The notes beneath the pieces are model-generated. The model had not been told where the DNA came from and did not search any database. It was given only the letters and a program-made list of their open reading frames with translations. Made by a program: the position numbers and the translations under genes. A stretch of DNA of 64,000 bases from Cordilura impudica (Eukaryota; Arthropoda; Insecta; Diptera; Scathophagidae), in the NCBI GenBank assembly GCA_963682025.1, contig OY821518.1:223319340-223383339 (forward strand). The letters are read 5' to 3'. Numbering within the stretch: position 1 is the first letter of the stretch; every line of letters begins with the position of its first letter. Positions 33,057 through 44,949 of the stretch are shown one piece after another.

Positions 33057-33755
33057 ATACATTGCATACTACAATATACATGTTTGTTTTTGTCTTGAAA
33101 AAACAAGAAAAACAATTTGTTTTTGCTAAACTTACATTTAGCGTTAACGGCGTGCCCTACGTATTTTTAATTTTATTATTTTTTATAAAAAATAAAAAAT
33201 CTTATTTTCGATCTTTATCAATTTAATGATTGAGTTTGAAATTGTTCAGGCTCAAGATCAAATGTTTTTACTTTAAATAAAGCAAAAACATTAGCACATT
33301 ATATTTGGCCTAAGTGATTTTGAGCGACGATTACAAATTTCTTCAGATGTTAGAAATTATGTTAAATTTTTTTAAAATATTTTTTTTTTTTTTAATTAGC
33401 TTTTGATAAAATAAAAGATAAAGTAATTTAATAACGTTAAAAATTTATATAAAAAAAAAATGATTTCATTCTTTACAACCCTGCCCTCCATATTAATATT
33501 AACTCACAAAACTCGGTTAAGGTTAATGTACCTTTAATTTATTTGTATTTTAATTCATTATTGTGCTGTTTTTTCCAACCGTTCTTTCGTTTTTTCATTT
33601 CATTTTCGTATACAAATTTTTGTGTTGTTGGTTGGTTGGTTTTTTTCTTTTTCTTTTTTTATTTTTATTTAATTTTAGGTCGATGACATTTTTTCTTTTA
33701 CATTCGGCTCTTTGGTAGGTTTGCTGGTTTCTATCTACATTTGACAGCAATATTA
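33057..33755. other. AT-rich stretch after the hAT
   Basis: Contains the right member of the 75-bp direct repeat (33228-33300). The remainder is T-rich and shows no gene. Confidence 0.4.
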
Positions 33756-33759
33756 ATTT

Positions 33760-34965
33760 TCGATTTCAAACTGTTATCTGATATAACTGACAGATATACA
33801 TAATATTAATTTTGATATCATACAGGATTAGTACAACTATTTCTTAAAATAATTATTATTTAAAATAATTATTGATGCATATAGCACTTTTTATATAAGT
33901 ATAAGCCCTCGACATACAAATTTGTTTATACTGTGCTAAATATAAAAGCTAATAGTCTACATATTTTCATAAAATAACGAATAAATTTGAGGAATTTTAT
34001 GAACACATTAAATTTGTTTTATTAAAAAAAATCCTGGTGAAGAAAATATTTATAGATTTTCATAAAGAGTCAATTTGACATCAAGAGTACCGTGGCATTA
34101 ATTTTAGAAAATAAATACAAAATATTATTTTTTAGAATTATCGAAATCTTTCCACAAATGTATATTATTTCGATATTTAGTTTTTAAAAATGTAAATCTC
34201 CTTAAATTTGACTTTTTAACCTTAAAGAGGGACAGTTTATAGTCTTTCAATTTAACCTTAATTTACAAGATTGAGAAATTATATCAAGATATTTGAAATG
34301 TGAAAACACCAAAAAGATGTACCCTAAAAGTTGAAAAGGTATGAAAAATCACATTTTTCTTCAAATCCGCTGAAATAAAAACCCTCGCCCTCGCCAAATT
34401 AAGAACAGGATACCTGCAATATTTGGGATTTTTAATCACATATATTTTTTTAATAAGTCCTTAAAGTCCAATCGTTGATCTCGAAAAATTTTTAAACAAA
34501 ATTTTTGAAAAAGTAAAATTGGAGATTTTGAAATAGTGCTACAAAGTACGTACCGTTATGACATTAATTTACAACGGCATAACAATAGGCAAAATGCAAA
34601 ATACTTTACATATGATCACTTAGGGATCAGGAGAAAGAAAAAATGTTGTTGTTGTAAATTATTTCAATGTCTTTAAAAATGTCAGCCCGATTTTCTTAAT
34701 CAAGTGGTCTGCGGCGCATTTATTGCCTGGGGAACTTGATATAACTTAGCTGTTTCTCAACCGATAATAGATTTTGTTGTTTTGTTAGAAGGATAATTTA
34801 CTCTAGATTATGGTTTATTAATCAGTTTAATTTAAACACAATTATTAATATCAAAATTTTTGTGAAAAATTATTTTTTTTTTTATAATTTTTACATATTT
34901 GAACTTTGAACTCAATGCGCGTCCAGAAAGCATTGTCCGATTTGGCTCAAATTTTGCGTACTAAA
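33760..34965 (+). repeat. Unclassified 1.25 kb repeat, copy 2
   Basis: Direct repeat of 4346-5600, with small indels; around 34637-34690 it carries an extra AATGTTGTTGTTGTAAATT-type piece where copy 1 has GAATGCGAGCTC. It contains the same VVCGAFIAWGT reading. Flanks differ from copy 1, so this is a dispersed repeat, not a local duplication of the surroundings. Confidence 0.6.
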
Positions 34966-35199
34966 GAAATTCCAATTGGGCATGTTTGGGTATGTTGGAT
35001 ATGTTTCAATACACACTTATGACAACTTGATATTTATACCAGGGCTCCCCATTACTCGAGCTTCAAGCTACTCGAGTAGTAAAAATTATGTTTTGAAAGC
35101 ATGTAAAAAGATAAATATAAGTATTTAGTATAACAAATGTATACTTTTTGGAATCGTACAAGTACCAAGAATATCATCCTTAAATTTCACTTGAGTCGG

Positions 35200-36055
35200 A
35201 CTGTCATGCTGGCGTAGCCAAACCACTACTCGAAAAAGTTCGACGCCTTCACATAGAAATGTATGAAAATATTCATTTCATAGATGTTTGACTTCATTTA
35301 AAAAAAAATTCCCATAATGCATGGAATGATTTTATATATTTTATATATTTTGAAGTTAGTTACTGATAGATTACACTCCTGCAATATTAAAACATTCTGA
35401 TAAAAACTATGGAGTAAGCTAACTACTACTCGAAAAAGATCATCCACTTTCCACTCAAATGTATGAAAATATGATCTTCATATATGTTTGATGTCTAATT
35501 ATAAAAAAATTTTCAAGAACACTTGGAACAGGCTCTTAGTATTTTAATCTGAATATTGTAGAGAATATGTTTGCCAAATTTCAAAGCATTTCGACAAAAA
35601 TGTTGGCGTGTGGGAACAACTGCTCGAAAAAGATCGGAAATTTTGCAATAAGTGTAAAAAAATAAGAAAAAAAATTTTTAATTATTTCGCTGTCTGTAAT
35701 TGACTATATTCATAGATTACTCATAAAAATTTTAAACCATTCTGACCAAAATTGTGGCATCGGTATAGCACTGGAAATGTGCTCTTATTTGAAGTTTGAT
35801 AATATTTTGCAGAAAATTTTCCACAATGACGTAACAACATATTATATTAGTTAGAGCTGTGTATATAAAGAGAATACTTCCTGCACGTTTCAAACCATTC
35901 CGCCAAAAATTGAAGCTTGGAGGAACTACTACTCGACAAAAAACAGAAACTACAAAAAAATATTTTCCAAAAAAAAAAAATATTTTCCAAAAAAAAAATT
36001 TTACAAAAAAAAAAATATTTTCCAAAAAAAAATATTTTCCACAAAAAAAGTCTCA
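35200..36055 (+). repeat. Diverged ~170 bp tandem repeat
   Basis: The phrase ATTCTGAC(A)AAAATTG followed by an ACTACTACTCGAAAAAGATC-type box recurs at about 35204, 35396, 35588, 35741 (degenerate) and 35891. The last unit runs into an AAATATTTTCCAAAAAA tandem array (35955-36050). ORFs here are low-complexity. Confidence 0.6.
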
Positions 36056-36446
36056 AAATATTTAGTTTTTTCTTGCTGGCGTAGTCGCAGTTGCCAAAAA
36101 GTTCACAGACATAAAGTACTCTTAACGGCGTAAAATACTGAGTTACCCAAAGCGATCTTAGCTTTATATAAGTTTGAACCACAAGTGTATCTACGTGGCT
36201 TGACCAAGTCAAGTTGTTATTGAAAACTATGCCAAGATTTTTTACCTTTTTTACAATCTCGATTTTCTGATGGTTTATTAGTATATCATGTTCAAGAACA
36301 GGCTGAAAAGTTTTTTTTATGAATAATCAAACATTTTGATTTATGCGGGTTGAGACAAAGTCCATTTGCAGTGGCTCAAAAATGTATTTTATTAAGGTCA
36401 TAGTTTAGCTTTTCAACATTTTCTTCTATGGAGCTTACTGGACTAC

Positions 36447-37373
36447 TCAGATACAGCTGAACGTCGTCCGCATACATGTGTATTTTGCAGTGAGATAGTT
36501 GTTGTGGCAAATCATTGGCATAGACGGTACGCCTCTCGTGAGTGTTACAGGTTTTGAGGTCGAATTATTAACGTATACAGATTGAGTCCGATTTGTGAGG
36601 TATGAATGTAAAAGCTGTGTAGAAGTGGATGAAAAGTTAAAAAAGTGTTTTAGCTTCATACATAGTATTTGATGGTTTACTGTATCGAACACCTTTGAAT
36701 GGTCGAGAAGTACCAAAAAGTTTATGTTACCACAATCAAGTTCACGTCTTATGTTCCCGGTTACATTAGCCAAAGCTGTAGTACAACTGTGGTTAGAACG
36801 AAATCCGGACTGCTTGTCAGACATTAGTTGATTTTCGTTTATATAATTGCTCATTTGTAGATGTAGTAGTTTTTTCATTACTTTTGATAGAAAGCTTAAT
36901 ATAGCTATTGGGCGATACCCCGTTCTCGATTTTGGAATAGGTATTATTTTTGCATATTTCCATTTAGTAGGGAAAGAACTTGATGTAATAATGGTGTTAA
37001 ACAGGTGTGTTATATAAGGCAATATTAATGGCAAAATGATCTTGATAAACTTGGGATGTAAGTTATCGAATCCCACGGCGTTTGATTTTATTAATGAAAA
37101 ACTGGATAATACATCAAACTGACTAACACAAGAAAACTCGAATGCAATTTGTTCAAAAGAGGAGCTATTATTCATAATATTGTTGTTCGAATCTGTACTG
37201 TTCACTATTGTCGTCGGAAGATAAGTGAAAATGTTATTAAGTTCGTTTGCATCAATTGGGCAGCTTTCATTTTTATTATTTTTGCCAATACCAATATCTC
37301 GAATGGTTTTCCATGTATCCTTGGAGTCAATGGCGGATAAAAATCGTTCGGAATAGTAATTAGTTTTAGCCAT
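36447..37373 (-). pseudogene. LINE reverse transcriptase domain
   Basis: 308 codons with LIKSNAVGFDNLHPKFIKI, PTKWKYAKIIPIPK, YRPIAILSFLSKVMKKLL, KQSGFRSNHSCTTALANVT, FLVLLDHSKVFDTVNH (catalytic region, with DHSKVF where DFSKAF is usual), and RGVPS. The expected QG.ILGPLLFSIFI after RGVP is missing and the frame changes; the catalytic box MYADDVQLYL is read in another frame at about 36480-36450. The enzyme is therefore broken. Confidence 0.8.
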
Positions 37374-37404
37374 TCTTATTCTAGAAAATCGAGTTTCAAT
37401 TCAT

Positions 37405-38445
37405 TCATTTTGAAACGTTTCCACCGGGTAACTTTTTCTTTTTTAACGTAACTGTGTCATCAAAGAGGCTTAAGATATTACGTTCTAAAAACTCCAACTG
37501 ATCATCAACAGAAGTCTTTTGGTATATTTGGTTCCAATTGAATAAGTTGAAATTTTCATACAACAAACTGTAGTTAAGATTCTTGTAATCACGATAGGAG
37601 AAACAAATTTGATCTTCTTGGAGAAGCTGGAAATCATAGGCTAGAAAAACCAGATCATGTTTAGAAAAACTGGAAGCTGAGATTTGATCATACAGCAGGA
37701 CCTTCGATGGATTAGCGACAAATATTAGATCAATCAATGTACTGCTGGACGTTGTAAAGTGTGTTGGTGTTGTAATATTCGTTGGAGTAAGTCCTAATGA
37801 CTGCATACTATCTGTAAACGACGATTCTTTTAGTAGATTCGATTTGAAATCTCCCAAAATTGCTATATCATTGTAAGGCATGGTTAAGATTTCCATTTTG
37901 TTCATAAAATCGGCAAAAGGTACATCACGTTTGGGTCGGTAAGCACAACCAATCAGCATTTTTCTTCCAGATGATGAGATTTCAACAAAAATATACTCAA
38001 TTCTGTCATTTTCTTCCGCCTTGCAACGAAAACTACATGTAATAGTATTTTTGACGTATATTGCCACACCACCTCCTCCTCTTCCACTTCTATTAAACCG
38101 AAATACTTTATAACCATCTAAGCAAATGAGGCTATCCGGAATAGATTCATCGAGCCATGTTTAAGAAACACACACTACATCAATATTTGATTTTTCAAAA
38201 ACGAATCTGAACTCATCAATTTTGCACATTAAACTTTGTGCGTTTATGTGGCATATTTGTACTCCTTTCTTTTGTTTCGCCAAGATTTTTACCATATTAA
38301 ACGTCACATCTTTAGAATTTCCACTTATGTTACCAACAATGTTCATTAAAATAAAATTCAAATACTGAAATAAAAGCAACGCGATATAAAATGAAACTAG
38401 TCCAAAAATAAAAGTATGATATTTTAAAAAAGTTGTTGTGTACAA
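37405..38445 (-). pseudogene. LINE apurinic-type endonuclease domain
   Basis: Reads VQICHINAQSLMCKIDEF (the start of the endonuclease with the conserved Asn), NIDVVCVS, one in-frame stop at about 38160, then WLDESIPDSLICLDGYKVFR, GRGGGGVAIYVKN, IGCAYRP, IAILGDFKSN (normally GDFN), TLIDLIFV and SKHDLVFLAY (the SDH-like motif). Apart from the stop the frame is open to 37405. Confidence 0.8.
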
Positions 38446-38472
38446 ATTTAAATAAGATAAAAATATAAGTTT

Positions 38473-38937
38473 GTTTAAATATGACCCCTATAAAATCGAC
38501 ATAAATTGCCATAAGTTCCAAATTATCATATAGATCTCAGTCAAATTGGGTTTGTATGTGTTTAATACATCCATTAACCAGTAATTCAAAAATACTCCCT
38601 ATAGGAAAATTCTTAGTCATGGGCCCCATATAGAGCTGCTTCCCGATCTTCACTTAAATCTATCAAATTTGGTTTGTATATATTTTTTCAAAGTATAAGT
38701 GACTTTACCAAATATGTTCGGGATCGGTCCATTTTTCGACCTAGTCCCCATATAAATATAGTATCCGATATGAACTTTTTCATATCTGCAGCGAAAAAAA
38801 TTAATAAAAATGCCACTCAAATTTGGTTTATGCTTATTTGCTATATCCAATTGGTTGGACCGAAGAGATGGGGTCTCTTAACCATGGTATAGGGTATCGT
38901 ATAGTCGGGCTAGACCGACTATAATTTGCTTACTTGT
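38473..38937 (-). mobile_element. DINE-1/Helentron-like element, copy 4, truncated
   Basis: Carries the CTTACTTG end and palindrome (38903-38926, one base altered to GGGCTAGACC) but stops at about 38473 before the CGGA tract and closing hairpin. It adjoins the LINE 5' end. Confidence 0.7.
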
Positions 38938-39665
38938 TTTTATTCTGACATAAGCAATGTGTACAAAAAAGTTGAATTTCAAAAATTTAAGACATAAAAA
39001 TGATCCAAAAAGAATGAACAGGAGTCTAAATGGTTTTTTTTACACCGTGTAAAGGTGTTTTGGCTTTTTTTAACGATATACAACACCATACAGAAACTAT
39101 TCAAAGGCGATACAGAATTCGCACAAACGTGTTTTTATGCGTTCTTTAAGAAACTATAGAATTACATAAAAATTTAAAACAAAATAGTTCTGGATTGTTA
39201 TAACCATTTTTCATGGTTAATACCTTAGCTTAAAGATCACATTTAACGCTAACCCAATATTATCCATTAAATCGCAAAAAAATTTCTATATATTTTATTT
39301 TTAAGTTAACGATTTTCGAACTTTTTTGTATTAGAGTTTTAATATGTACTATTATATTTCATTTATAAATGAATAAAAAATAAAATTTTCAATACTATAA
39401 AAAAAATTATAAATTTTTTAATTTTGCTAAATATTTTTCCTGATTTTTTTACATCCTTAAATAATATTGACCAATTTTAGCTTACAATTTATAAAAATAA
39501 ATTTTAAACATTGATAATTATAATTGATCTATTTAATTAAATTTTTTATTTTTTTTTGTAAAGTATACAATACAATTGTTATAAATTATATGTTGTTTGA
39601 AAGGTTTTGAAATTTTGATATTTTTAAAACTAAAAAAATAATACATATTAAAACCGAAATATGAA
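38938..39665. other. AT-rich intergenic stretch
   Basis: Nothing recognised on either strand. Confidence 0.4.
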
Positions 39666-40445
39666 CAAGTAAGAAAATTATAGTCGGTCTAGACCGACTA
39701 TACGATACCCTATACTATGGTTTAGAGACCCTATCTCTTCGGTCCAACTAATTGGATATAGAAAATAAGCAGATATGAAAAAGTTTATATCGTGTGCTAT
39801 ATTTATATGGGGACTAGGTCGAAAAATGGTACGATCGTGACCATATTCGCTAAGGTCAGTTATTTTTTGAAAAAACTTATACAAACCAAATTTGAGAAAA
39901 ATCTGTGCAATATTTTTGGTTTTTGATAGATTTAAGTGAAGATCGTTAAGCAGTTCTATATGGGGCCTATGAATAAGAATTTTCCTATAGGGATTATTTT
40001 TGGACTACTGATTAATGATATAATATAATAACACAAACCCAATTTGACTAAGATCTACATATATGATAATTTGAATCTTATGGCCATTTATGTCGATTTC
40101 ATAGGGTCATTTGTATGGGGACTAAGTCATGGACCAAATTTCACCAATTTCAATAGCGTTCAGCCTATGGTCGATGAAAGCTTATATACCAAATTTCATC
40201 AAAATATATTCATAGTTGCTACCTGTAGTTTGATTACAAGATTTACATGGACACACAGACGGACGGATGGACGGACGGACGGACGGACATCGCTAAATCG
40301 ACTCAGAAAGTGATTCACTCAGAAAGTGATTCTGAGTCGATCGGTATAATAAAAAAAAAGGTCTAGGTCAAATAATTTTGGTAGTTACAAACAGCAGCAC
40401 AAAGTCATTATACCCAAACCACATAGTGGTATAGGGTATAAAAAA
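39666..40445 (+). mobile_element. DINE-1/Helentron-like element, copy 5
   Basis: Both ends are present (palindrome at about 39679-39702, closing hairpin at 40408-40441) and a (CGGA)n tract lies at 40259-40288. It lacks about 60 bases after the first segment relative to copy 1. It is followed within 20 bases by a mini-Helitron. Confidence 0.75.
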
Positions 40446-40464
40446 TTTTTTAAAATCGTTTACA

Positions 40465-40835
40465 TCTATAATATTAATAGGCTAGGCGATTTCTTGTGAC
40501 CGATGTTTTGTTCTACCGTTTTATCCCGATTTTGACCAAACGTATATTATTTGAAAGGTATTTCTTTTTAACCGATTTGCAGATTTACAGATTTTAAATT
40601 TTTTTCTTTATTTTGAGTTAATTGCATTTGTTACTAACACGTACATAAAATTATAAAATGCTGTGTGTGTGTTAATTAAATTTTTTAATGTGTTTGTAAT
40701 AAAAATGAGTTTATTTTTTTGTGTTGATTTGTGAATTGGCTATAATTGATTAGCATACCTATAGGGTCTTTATTTAAAGAAAAAATAAAATTTCCTAGAA
40801 TTTGCACTCGAATTTCGAGGGCTGGAATCTGCTAG
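40465..40835 (+). mobile_element. Mini-Helitron, copy 2 (371 bp)
   Basis: TCTATAATATTAATAGG after an A; ends CTCGAATTTCGAG hairpin, then GGCTGGAATCTGCTAG before a T. Best-formed member of the family. Confidence 0.75.
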
Positions 40836-41108
40836 TTTTAATAAAATACATTGAAAATATATTTGTATAAAATTTGTACGATGTAATGGATAACTGGGTA
40901 ATTAAGTATTGGATTAAAATGAAAATTTGTGAAACTGTAAAATATTTTAAGTTTCTAATAGATCAGACCCAATGAACGTATCAAAAATAATTCGCCCCCA
41001 TAGGTCTTGGCAGTATCTTACAATAGATACAAATTTTAGAATAATTTCTATAGACAATCATTTTCAGAACTTTTGCATCATCGATAAACATCATAGTAAA
41101 TATCTATA

Positions 41109-41450
41109 CTAGCAGATTCCATCGCTCAAAATTCGAGTGCGATTTTTAGGCAACTCAACTTAGCCAATTCACAAACCAACACTTTTTTGGTTTATTATTA
41201 TTGTGAATGAAGATAACAAACTCATTAACAAATTTAATAAACACACACATAGCATATGCATAATTTTATGTATGTGTTAGTAGCAACTTTAAATGCAATT
41301 TACTCAAAATAAAGGAAAAATTTAAAAATCTGTAAATCTGGTGAACAGCTTAAAAGAAATACGTTTCAAATAATATATTTTTGGTCAAACATAAAACGGT
41401 AGAGCAAAACATCGGTAACAAGAAATCGCCCAGCATATTAATATTATCGA
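41109..41450 (-). mobile_element. Mini-Helitron, copy 3 (342 bp)
   Basis: Inverted relative to copy 2. The CTAG end is at 41112-41109 and the start, TCGATAATATTAATATG, at 41450, next to a T (A on its own strand). The sequence in between follows copy 2. Confidence 0.7.
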
Positions 41451-42090
41451 TAAGTAAAGATCATACCTGAAATTTTTTTCTAACTCATATTTGTTAATCT
41501 CTGAACATAGATTACCATTCATGATTTCGATCAATTTAAAGTGATAGAACTAAATCAACTAGAGATTAATACTTCCGAGCGAAATTGGAAGACCAATCTC
41601 ATATTAGGCCAACAGCAATGAAGTCTTCTGAAAGTAATTTATTTATAACTCGAACATACATATCTAAAATAAACTTCCGCAGTGGTATCTAAAATTTGGA
41701 AATTATTTGAAAAACATTTCTAAAGATACCGTACCTTATTCTCTTTGAAGCATCTCTCTTTCTTACGGCAACACCTTCTTTAAATAGAGAGAATCCAATG
41801 ACTGTTGGTTCGACCTATAATTAGTAACCCTTAATTATGAGTTACAATTTAAACTTTGCTCTCATATATAAATAGTTAAACTATTCAAATAATTACTTAT
41901 TCCCTTTAAATATTAGATAGTTGACTGAAAAAAATCTGGAATAACATTATAAAATCTGAATAGATTATAGTTATATTTGTCCGAAGACAAATGACACTCA
42001 ACTCTCATACAAAGGCAGTTTGAAAATTCCGTAATTAAAAACTAACACTTGTTAATAAACTACTGTGCATTTTTGAGTAAGTTGCTTCAA
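41451..42090. other. Intergenic stretch, no gene seen
   Basis: AT-rich; no element ends or conserved readings found. Confidence 0.4.
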
Positions 42091-42094
42091 TTAG

Positions 42095-42480
42095 ATTGTA
42101 TTTAAAGGCCATTAAAAGTAAACAACCTCGAGAATTTTTGAAAAAAGGAAAAAAGTGAATTCCGAGTGTTCATAACAAATTGTTTTTTGCAGAAAAAAGG
42201 CACCATCGAAATCAGGAAAAGACTTGAAAAATACTAAGTGGACTTTAGTATTTACTGAATTCCGTTATGGTCGTATCAGCAAAGTAAGGTGAACGTTCAG
42301 GTCACCCAAAAGTGGTCGTCACGCCAGAAATCGTCGATAGAAACCATCGAATGATATTAGAAGATCGTAGAATGAAAGTGCGTAAGGTGGCTGAGGCTGT
42401 ATGCATCTCAACTGAACTGGAAGCCCCCCCGAGAATGGGGAAACATTTAACTTTAGGTCCACTTAAATATAGTCAGATAC
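42095..42480 (+). pseudogene. mariner transposase N-terminal relic
   Basis: Reads EKSEFRVFITNCFLQKKGTI then EIRKRLEKY, the start of a mariner transposase, followed in other frames by KSGRHAR, DRR/VTPEIVD-like and KVRKVAEAV-like pieces. It shares its start (ACAACCTCGAGAATTTTT) with the relic at 54080. The catalytic core is absent and it runs into LINE sequence at about 42500. Confidence 0.6.
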
Positions 42481-42504
42481 TATAGTTGTGTATGTAACGC
42501 ATAT

Positions 42505-44118
42505 TTGACTTCTGTTAAAAAAGTTGAGGTATGTAGTGTATGTCAAAACCATTACGAGACAACAACAGCGATGTCATCACCTCAAAAAATTCACAGCTTC
42601 AAATTGGGACACATCATTATGACAACATGCTATCAGTGGACATGCGCATACGCCATTCAATATGCAATTGCACTACCCATACCGAGAGGACCGATATACC
42701 AGTAACCACCCCTACAATAGCAGAAATAATTGAAGCTATACACGCCCTAAAAAACCACAAGGCTCCGGGACCTGACAACATCAATCCTGAGCTGTTAAAA
42801 GGAGACCCTTCAAAAAAGTGCCTTCCTGCTCCAGAATGTGGTAAAAAGATTGTGGGACAATAATGAGCTCTCCGACGAATTGAAAGAGGAGATCTCACAG
42901 AGTGCAGAAACTGGAGAGGAATCACACTAAGCATGATAAACAAGATAATTGCTAATATTATCAATAGAAGACTTTCTGACACTCTTGACAAAGAGTTTCG
43001 CTGTGAACAGGCGGGTTTTAAATCTCAAAAGTCTTGCTTAGATCATATAAACAGCCTCCGAATTATAATTGAGCAGTCAGTCGAATGGAGATCACCCCTT
43101 TACCTGGTCTTTATCGATTTCGAAAAAAACTTTTGATACAATTTCACACGATTCCATTTGGCAAGCACTGACCTGTAAAGGCCTTCCAAGGAAAATAATA
43201 GAGATTATTTAGGAGTTGTACAGAAACGCAAATTTTCGTATACTACACCAAAATTCAATAAGCGACAAGGTTTCTGTTAAAACGGGTGTTCGTCAAGGCT
43301 GCATATTATCACCTCTACTTTTTAACGTTGTGCTGGACATCGTTATGAGAAATTCAACGGCCAATAACAGAAGCATAACGTGGGGACTAGGTGAACGTTT
43401 GCCCGATCTAGACTATGCCGACGACATATGCCTTATAACACATAGTCATTCCGATATGTTGGAAAGCCTCAAAACGGTAGAGACAGAAGCTGCAAAGGCC
43501 GGCCTCAGAATAAATAATTCTAAGACGAGGGTCATGCAACAGGCCATTTTGCATCCAAAACATCCAAATCCATGATGTTAACCTCTTTTGCTACTCGGGG
43601 AGCATCATAACAACGACCGGAGGATCTTCTGGTGATTCCACAGGCACAGTGTGGAATCTGTTCTGCTCTATGGGTGCGAAGCGTGGAACATGGCTACCAA
43701 AGATATGAACACCCTGCAAGTCTTCGTCAACAAATGCCTGAGAAGAATATTAAGAATTTTCTGGCCCAACAGGATATCAAATACACAACTCTGGGAACGC
43801 ACTCATCAGAGTCAAATACAAATCGAAGTGATAAGAAGGAATTGGCGCTGGGTTGGTCATGCATTGCGAAAACCTCCAGATGATGTCACCCGTAATAATA
43901 TAAGCTTGAACCCACAAGTCAGTAGAAGAAGTGGACGGCCAGCACACACCTGGCGTAGAGAATTAGACTTGGAAGCTTCGAGTTTAGGAAATACATGGAA
44001 TGAAATTAAGGACCTTGCACCATGTAGAAACGAATGGCGAAACTTTGTTGAGGCCCTATGCTCCTTACAGGAACTAAAGGAACCAATATATATTATATAT
44101 AGTAGTATATTTTCATAG
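42505..44118 (+). pseudogene. LINE reverse transcriptase and C-terminus, plus strand
   Basis: Non-LTR reverse transcriptase, in pieces: TIAEIIEAIHALKNHKAPGP and DNINPELLK (42700-42800); MINKIIANIINRRLSDTLDK, EQAGFKSQKSC and YLVFIDFEKNF (42933-43136, the FIDFEKAF catalytic Asp motif); [20 protein letters not shown], the box LDYADDICLITHSHSDM (43216-43575); and a C-terminal domain (LLYGCEAWNMATKDMNTLQV; RRNWRWVGHALRKPPDD; RRSGRPAHTWRREL) at 43651-44118. Frameshifts separate the pieces and parts are lost (42800-42930). The 5' endonuclease is absent. Confidence 0.85.
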
Positions 44119-44949
44119 AGTGAGGCACATAAAATAGCCTACAAAGCAATATGCCGGAAAAAGTTCACCAACTTTCAATATTTTCAAGCATTGTAGGCGT
44201 CATGACAACTAACCAGCTGAATGTTAAATACCTGCAATAAAAGTAAAATAAATTTTTTTAAGTATGAACGAAAATCTAATGAAAAATATAAAAAACATAA
44301 AAACATAAAAATACCAGCAACAAGTAGAGAAAGAGAAATAAAATAAGTTTATAACTAGATAACTTGCCGCATTGAAAACGCAAAAAACTTGCATAGCTTT
44401 AAAAGCGTTGCGAGCTGTGTACTTCAACATTTATCTATCACCTTATCAATAAAGATTGTAACGATTCTTTATATTTTTGTTTCAACCCTTATGGTTAGTG
44501 CAAAAGGTGCAAAAGGTTGATGCAACTGGCACCAAACATCAACAATATAAAGCGATATCTTTAGGTTAACTGAAATTGGCAGATTAAAATGACTTCACCT
44601 ACATATTTGAATTTTCCGCAAAAAAAAAAATCATGAATATTTTGCCAAATAAATGGGAACTAATGTTAATTCATTTTCATATTTACATTACCTTATCTGT
44701 CATGTATTATCAAAACAGACATTTTCGTAATACGTCAAAAAAAAAAAAAAAAAAGAAAACAATAAGCACACACGAACACATCTCCGCTGAGAGTTTAGCG
44801 AACGCTCATCCCTGCTAAATATAATTAGACGACACTTGAAACTGATTAGAAACTCTTATAAAGAAACGTAATAGATTAAAACACCGAAATACCAGCTGCT
44901 GAATGTCACGAATTGAGGGTGTAAAGAAATTAAATACACTAATAATAAC
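44119..44949. other. Intergenic stretch, no gene seen
   Basis: AT-rich, with a 16-base A run at about 44739. No coding support. Confidence 0.4.

Larger units (their letters stand above)
36060..38450 (-). mobile_element. LINE on the minus strand, EN and RT, truncated at both ends
   Basis: Non-LTR element whose parts read in order from 38450 down: an endonuclease, a reverse transcriptase and a downstream segment (LGIVFNNNLTWSSHVDTL) ending abruptly at about 36065 beside the diverged satellite. A DINE-like copy lies against its 5' end. It is related to the fragment at 48430-49075. Confidence 0.85.

Noticed and set aside
4346..34965. Treating the two 1.25 kb repeats as LTRs of one large element
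   Set aside because: They are about 28 kb apart, lack TG...CA ends, and enclose Hr39 and many unrelated elements.
35732..36212. Phe/Lys-rich ORFs on both strands
   Set aside because: Produced by the AAATATTTTCCAAAAAA array; only the minus-strand LINE end (LGIVFNNNL...) is real.
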